Assembly: GCA_945874095.1 (NCBI GenBank)
Contig: CAMCFM010000032.1
Coordinates: 1-16,184 of the forward strand
Length of the DNA stretch: 16,184 nucleotides
Direction: 5' to 3'
DNA from: Candidatus Kuenenia stuttgartensis
Lineage (GTDB): Bacteria; Planctomycetota; Planctomycetia; Isosphaerales; Isosphaeraceae
The position numbers were made by a program, and so were the translations under genes. Each line of letters starts with the position of its first letter. Position 1 is the first letter of the stretch. The notes beneath the pieces are model-generated. The model did no database searches, was not told where the DNA came from, and saw nothing but the letters and a program-made list of their open reading frames with translations. Shown one piece after another: positions 14,049 to 16,184 of the stretch.

Positions 14049-15569
14049 CTAAGACTCGATCGCAAGTTCCTGAGGCTTATATCCGCCTTTGGATCGGAAA
14101 TACAAGAACAGAGAGATATAGCACAAAAGCATGAAGCAAGGCAGGGTCGCCACCTGATAAAAAGCCGCCTTTTTATGAGGATACTTGGTCTTCATCAAAA
14201 GCTCTTTTTCTGCGTCACTTAATGCGCTGACTTTATCTTCGTCAAGGCTTCGGACCTCTCCAAGAAATACAACTTCCTTGGGCTCTCCAGCAACTTTGGC
14301 GAAAATGGCAGGTTGATTGGCCTGAAGGTCTTTGCTAATCCCCAAGTCCTGAAGCCCACCCATGATCGGTGTCCCAAGAATTCCCATGCCCAGCACCCCC
14401 ACGGCTGAAACTCCATTTAAAGTGAGCGCCCCACCTTTGGGGAACTGCTCTGAAACCAGGCCAAGTGTGGTTGACCAGAGAAATGTCTTTCCAAATGCAT
14501 AAACGGTTGCTGCTCCAATAATCATCATTCCTGAGGATTGGGAAAGCAGTAAAAGTCCTGTGATTGCAATCATTGCGCTGACTACCAATAATCCAATCGG
14601 CGAAAATCGGTGCACGATCGGACCTGCATAGAATCGCATGATCGTCATGACGGTTGAGACATAGATGAAAATCCAGCCAGCGTGTGCCGGAGTAAAATCA
14701 GCGCTGAGTAGATCTGGCATCCAGCTGTCAGTTCCAAGCTCTGTGGTTGCAAGCGGGCCCATGGTCAGAAGGATCAGCAGGAACATCCAATTTCCAGCAG
14801 TTCCCGTATAAACACCTGCAATCACAGCCACAACAGTTGCAATCACACCCGCCATCCAGAACGGAATTTCCATTCCAGGCGCAAGGCTACCAACGATCTG
14901 TGCAATACCGAGAACCAGCAGCAATGCAAATGCAAAGAAGCCTAATCCACCGACCTGACCGAGCATGTCTCGATATGGAATGCTGGCAGCAACTCGCTCA
15001 TTCACAGGAAACTTGCACGGCAGGATCAGAAACGCATAGATAACAACCGGAATAAAGCACATGGCATATTTAAAGTGCCAGTTCATATCTCCAAGTAGTA
15101 TCGATGTCAATGCACCAAGAGCAAGACCAGCCGGCCAGCCTGCATGAAGAATATTCAGCCACTTGGCCTTTTCGTTTTTAAATACAGTTGCAACCACCGG
15201 ATTGATAAAAGCTTCAACCATCCCATTGGCAATTGCGATCAAGAAAACACTCCAGTAGAGTGAACCTGGTGTTTTCGCAAATAGTGTTAACAACAGAGAT
15301 GCAATATGACAACCCATTGCAATCATGGCGGTCGTTTTATAACCGATATAGTCGATTACCAAACTGAAAATAATCACGCTGATTGCAAATGGCCACAATC
15401 CCACACCAAGTATCCGCCCTTTGTCAGACTCGCTCAGGCTGAACTCCGCTTGCCATTCGCCAATAATATTTGCTCTCAGTCCGAAAACGAACGAGGTCGC
15501 AACCAGCGCGACAAAGCACGCCCAAAACAGCTTCATATCCTTCTTTACTGGTTCTGATTCGTATTCCAT
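14049..15569 (-). CDS. Major facilitator superfamily permease (506 aa), probable sugar/organic solute transporter
   Basis: Integral membrane secondary transporter with about 12 hydrophobic segments. TM1 is at about residues 11-31, TM2 at 52-72, with the MFS loop 2-3 signature DYIGYKTT (73-80), and TM12 is at about 469-492. WLNILHAGWPAGLALG (137-152) is a characteristic helix-4/5 block of a permease group frequent in planctomycetes and verrucomicrobia. Helices 11 and 12 are separated by an unusual ~60-residue charged loop (408-468) that includes SLDEDKVSALSDAEKELL. The ATG at 15567-15569 is preceded on the minus strand by GGGAGG (15581-15586), 11 nt upstream, a good ribosome binding site. It is a single-gene unit with palindromes in its leader suggesting regulation, perhaps by substrate. 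The substrate cannot be named; carbohydrate uptake is plausible from family habit. By eye the gene is more AT-rich than the replication genes. Confidence 0.88.
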   Translation of the reverse strand: MEYESEPVKKDMKLFWACFVALVATSFVFGLRANIIGEWQAEFSLSESDKGRILGVGLWPFAISVIIFSLVIDYIGYKTTAMIAMGCHIASLLLTLFAKTPGSLYWSVFLIAIANGMVEAFINPVVATVFKNEKAKWLNILHAGWPAGLALGALTSILLGDMNWHFKYAMCFIPVVIYAFLILPCKFPVNERVAASIPYRDMLGQVGGLGFFAFALLLVLGIAQIVGSLAPGMEIPFWMAGVIATVVAVIAGVYTGTAGNWMFLLILLTMGPLATTELGTDSWMPDLLSADFTPAHAGWIFIYVSTVMTIMRFYAGPIVHRFSPIGLLVVSAMIAITGLLLLSQSSGMMIIGAATVYAFGKTFLWSTTLGLVSEQFPKGGALTLNGVSAVGVLGMGILGTPIMGGLQDLGISKDLQANQPAIFAKVAGEPKEVVFLGEVRSLDEDKVSALSDAEKELLMKTKYPHKKAAFYQVATLPCFMLLCYISLFLYFRSKGGYKPQELAIES

Positions 15570-15625
15570 CGATTTTCAAGCCTCCCTGAATTGTGTGTTC
15601 GTGCATTCTTTTTGAAAGCCGGACA

Positions 15626-15646
15626 GTAATTCCTCGATGGAATTAC
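15626..15646 (-). promoter_or_regulatory. Perfect 8-bp palindrome in the MFS leader
   Basis: GTAATTCC (15626-15633) and GGAATTAC (15639-15646) are perfect inverted arms around a 5-nt centre (TCGAT). The element sits about 57 bp upstream of the MFS ATG on the template for the minus-strand transcript. It is either a transcription-factor operator or, if transcribed, a leader hairpin. No U-run follows on the minus strand, so a terminator is unlikely. Confidence 0.5.
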
Positions 15647-15651
15647 GGATA

Positions 15652-15668
15652 GCATGTCTATGACATGC
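15652..15668 (-). promoter_or_regulatory. 17-bp palindrome adjacent to the first (operator-like)
   Basis: GCATGTC-TAT-GACATGC is a perfect 7-bp dyad with a 3-bp centre, only 5 bp from the neighbouring palindrome. This size and symmetry are typical of operators for dimeric helix-turn-helix repressors. A short AAAGCC (15615-15620) / GGCTTT (15678-15683) dyad brackets both palindromes. Confidence 0.5.
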
Positions 15669-16184
15669 AACTCTTTAGGCTTTTTGTTGAATTGAGATTG
15701 TTTCGCCAGAACCGGATTGTCTGGCAACAGACCAGTCGAGCTTACTCCGCTTTCGGTACGTCCGCAAGAGGCAATCCATCTAAAACTTGTCTAAACCGTG
15801 ATTTGGTTCAAAAGGATCTGTCTTTAGGAGCTCCATAGAAATAATTTCACTGGCAACTGAGTAAAGATTAGGACGAAATTAGATTCCTGATTTTAAGTTG
15901 GCTGGTTGGGTTACAAGCGCTCTCTCTTTATGTCGATCAGCCTCCAAACTTGAACTCTTTCTGGTTCGTACATTTACGCGAACCCCGACTGATAGCAATT
16001 AAATTCAAATCCTCATGCCTATACCTTGTGTATAAGCTTAAAAGATATGTGGTCTAATAGCTTTCGGTCTGGGAATTAAAATCACTGACTGTTGGCCTGC
16101 AATCCAAAACCATCCTCAAAAACTGGAAGTGATTCACGACCAGTTCCTAAGGACTCAGCGAATTTGGAAGCGAATCAGCTATGA

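Larger units (their letters stand above)
15570..16184. other. Region upstream of the MFS gene; no gene supported
   Basis: About 615 bp without a convincing open frame on either strand. The part next to the MFS gene carries two palindromes (15626-15668), listed separately. Further structures are a GCAA-tetraloop hairpin, GTCTG-GCAA-CAGAC (15719-15732), and an inverted repeat, GGTTCG (15963-15968) with CGAACC (15979-15984). From about 15840 the sequence becomes AT-rich. A short plus-strand frame from about 16037 to the right edge stays open but has no start codon. The region is probably a long upstream control region for the leftward MFS gene, and possibly the 5' region of a gene beyond the right edge. 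Confidence 0.5.

Noticed and set aside
15950..15990. tRNA-like GGTTCG...CGAACC segment
   Set aside because: The dyad has a 10-nt loop and no acceptor, D or anticodon arms can be formed around it, so it is not a tRNA.
16037..16184. Open plus-strand frame running off the right edge
   Set aside because: About 48 codons after a stop with no plausible start codon or ribosome binding site; too little to call a partial gene.

Overview
The window looks like a chromosomal segment of a planctomycete (Planctomycetota). The evidence is indirect. The core genes dnaN, dciA (DUF721) and gyrB run head to tail with no recF between them. The GyrB is a long, insert-bearing type. The extragenic repeats (an AACCGGGGGCTAGCGCC family and a CTAACCCGCAGCGCGAGCAAGG-like element) resemble repeats I associate with planctomycete genomes. 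The large MFS permease also resembles those of the PVC group. This placement is inference; no rRNA or tRNA gene is visible.

Layout. (1) Positions 1-4179, minus strand: a packed phage-type packaging and head module read leftwards. It comprises terminase large subunit, portal protein, a newly noticed 38-residue membrane peptide, a scaffold-like protein and a membrane protein cut by the left edge. Terminase stop and portal start abut (TAA-ATG), and portal stop and peptide start overlap (ATGA), so this is one translationally coupled transcription unit. No small terminase, integrase or attachment site is visible in the window. (2) 4180-4848: a divergent intergenic region with an inverted pair of repeat elements and a stem-loop. 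(3) 4849-9093, plus strand: dnaN, dciA and gyrB, encoding the sliding clamp, the DnaB-helicase operator protein and gyrase subunit B. (4) 9094-9530: intergenic region with a strong stem-loop after gyrB. (5) 9531-13700, plus strand: a 1389-residue SWIM-zinc-finger SNF2 ATPase with an unusually long proline-rich linker. (6) 13701-14048: a convergent intergenic region filled with a repeat array, consisting of two ~90 bp direct copies and a partial inverted copy, each copy self-complementary. (7) 14049-15569, minus strand: a 12-helix MFS permease with two palindromes in its 5' leader. (8) 15570-16184: no gene supported.

How the parts fit together. dnaN, dciA and gyrB form a replication operon of the kind often found close to oriC, but neither dnaA nor a convincing DnaA-box cluster lies in this window. 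The phage module is a late-gene (DNA packaging and capsid) block placed divergently beside this conserved locus. It could be the edge of a prophage, a decaying remnant or a domesticated capsid/GTA-like cluster; the window alone cannot decide. The SNF2 protein and the permease appear to be independent single-gene units separated by the repeat array.
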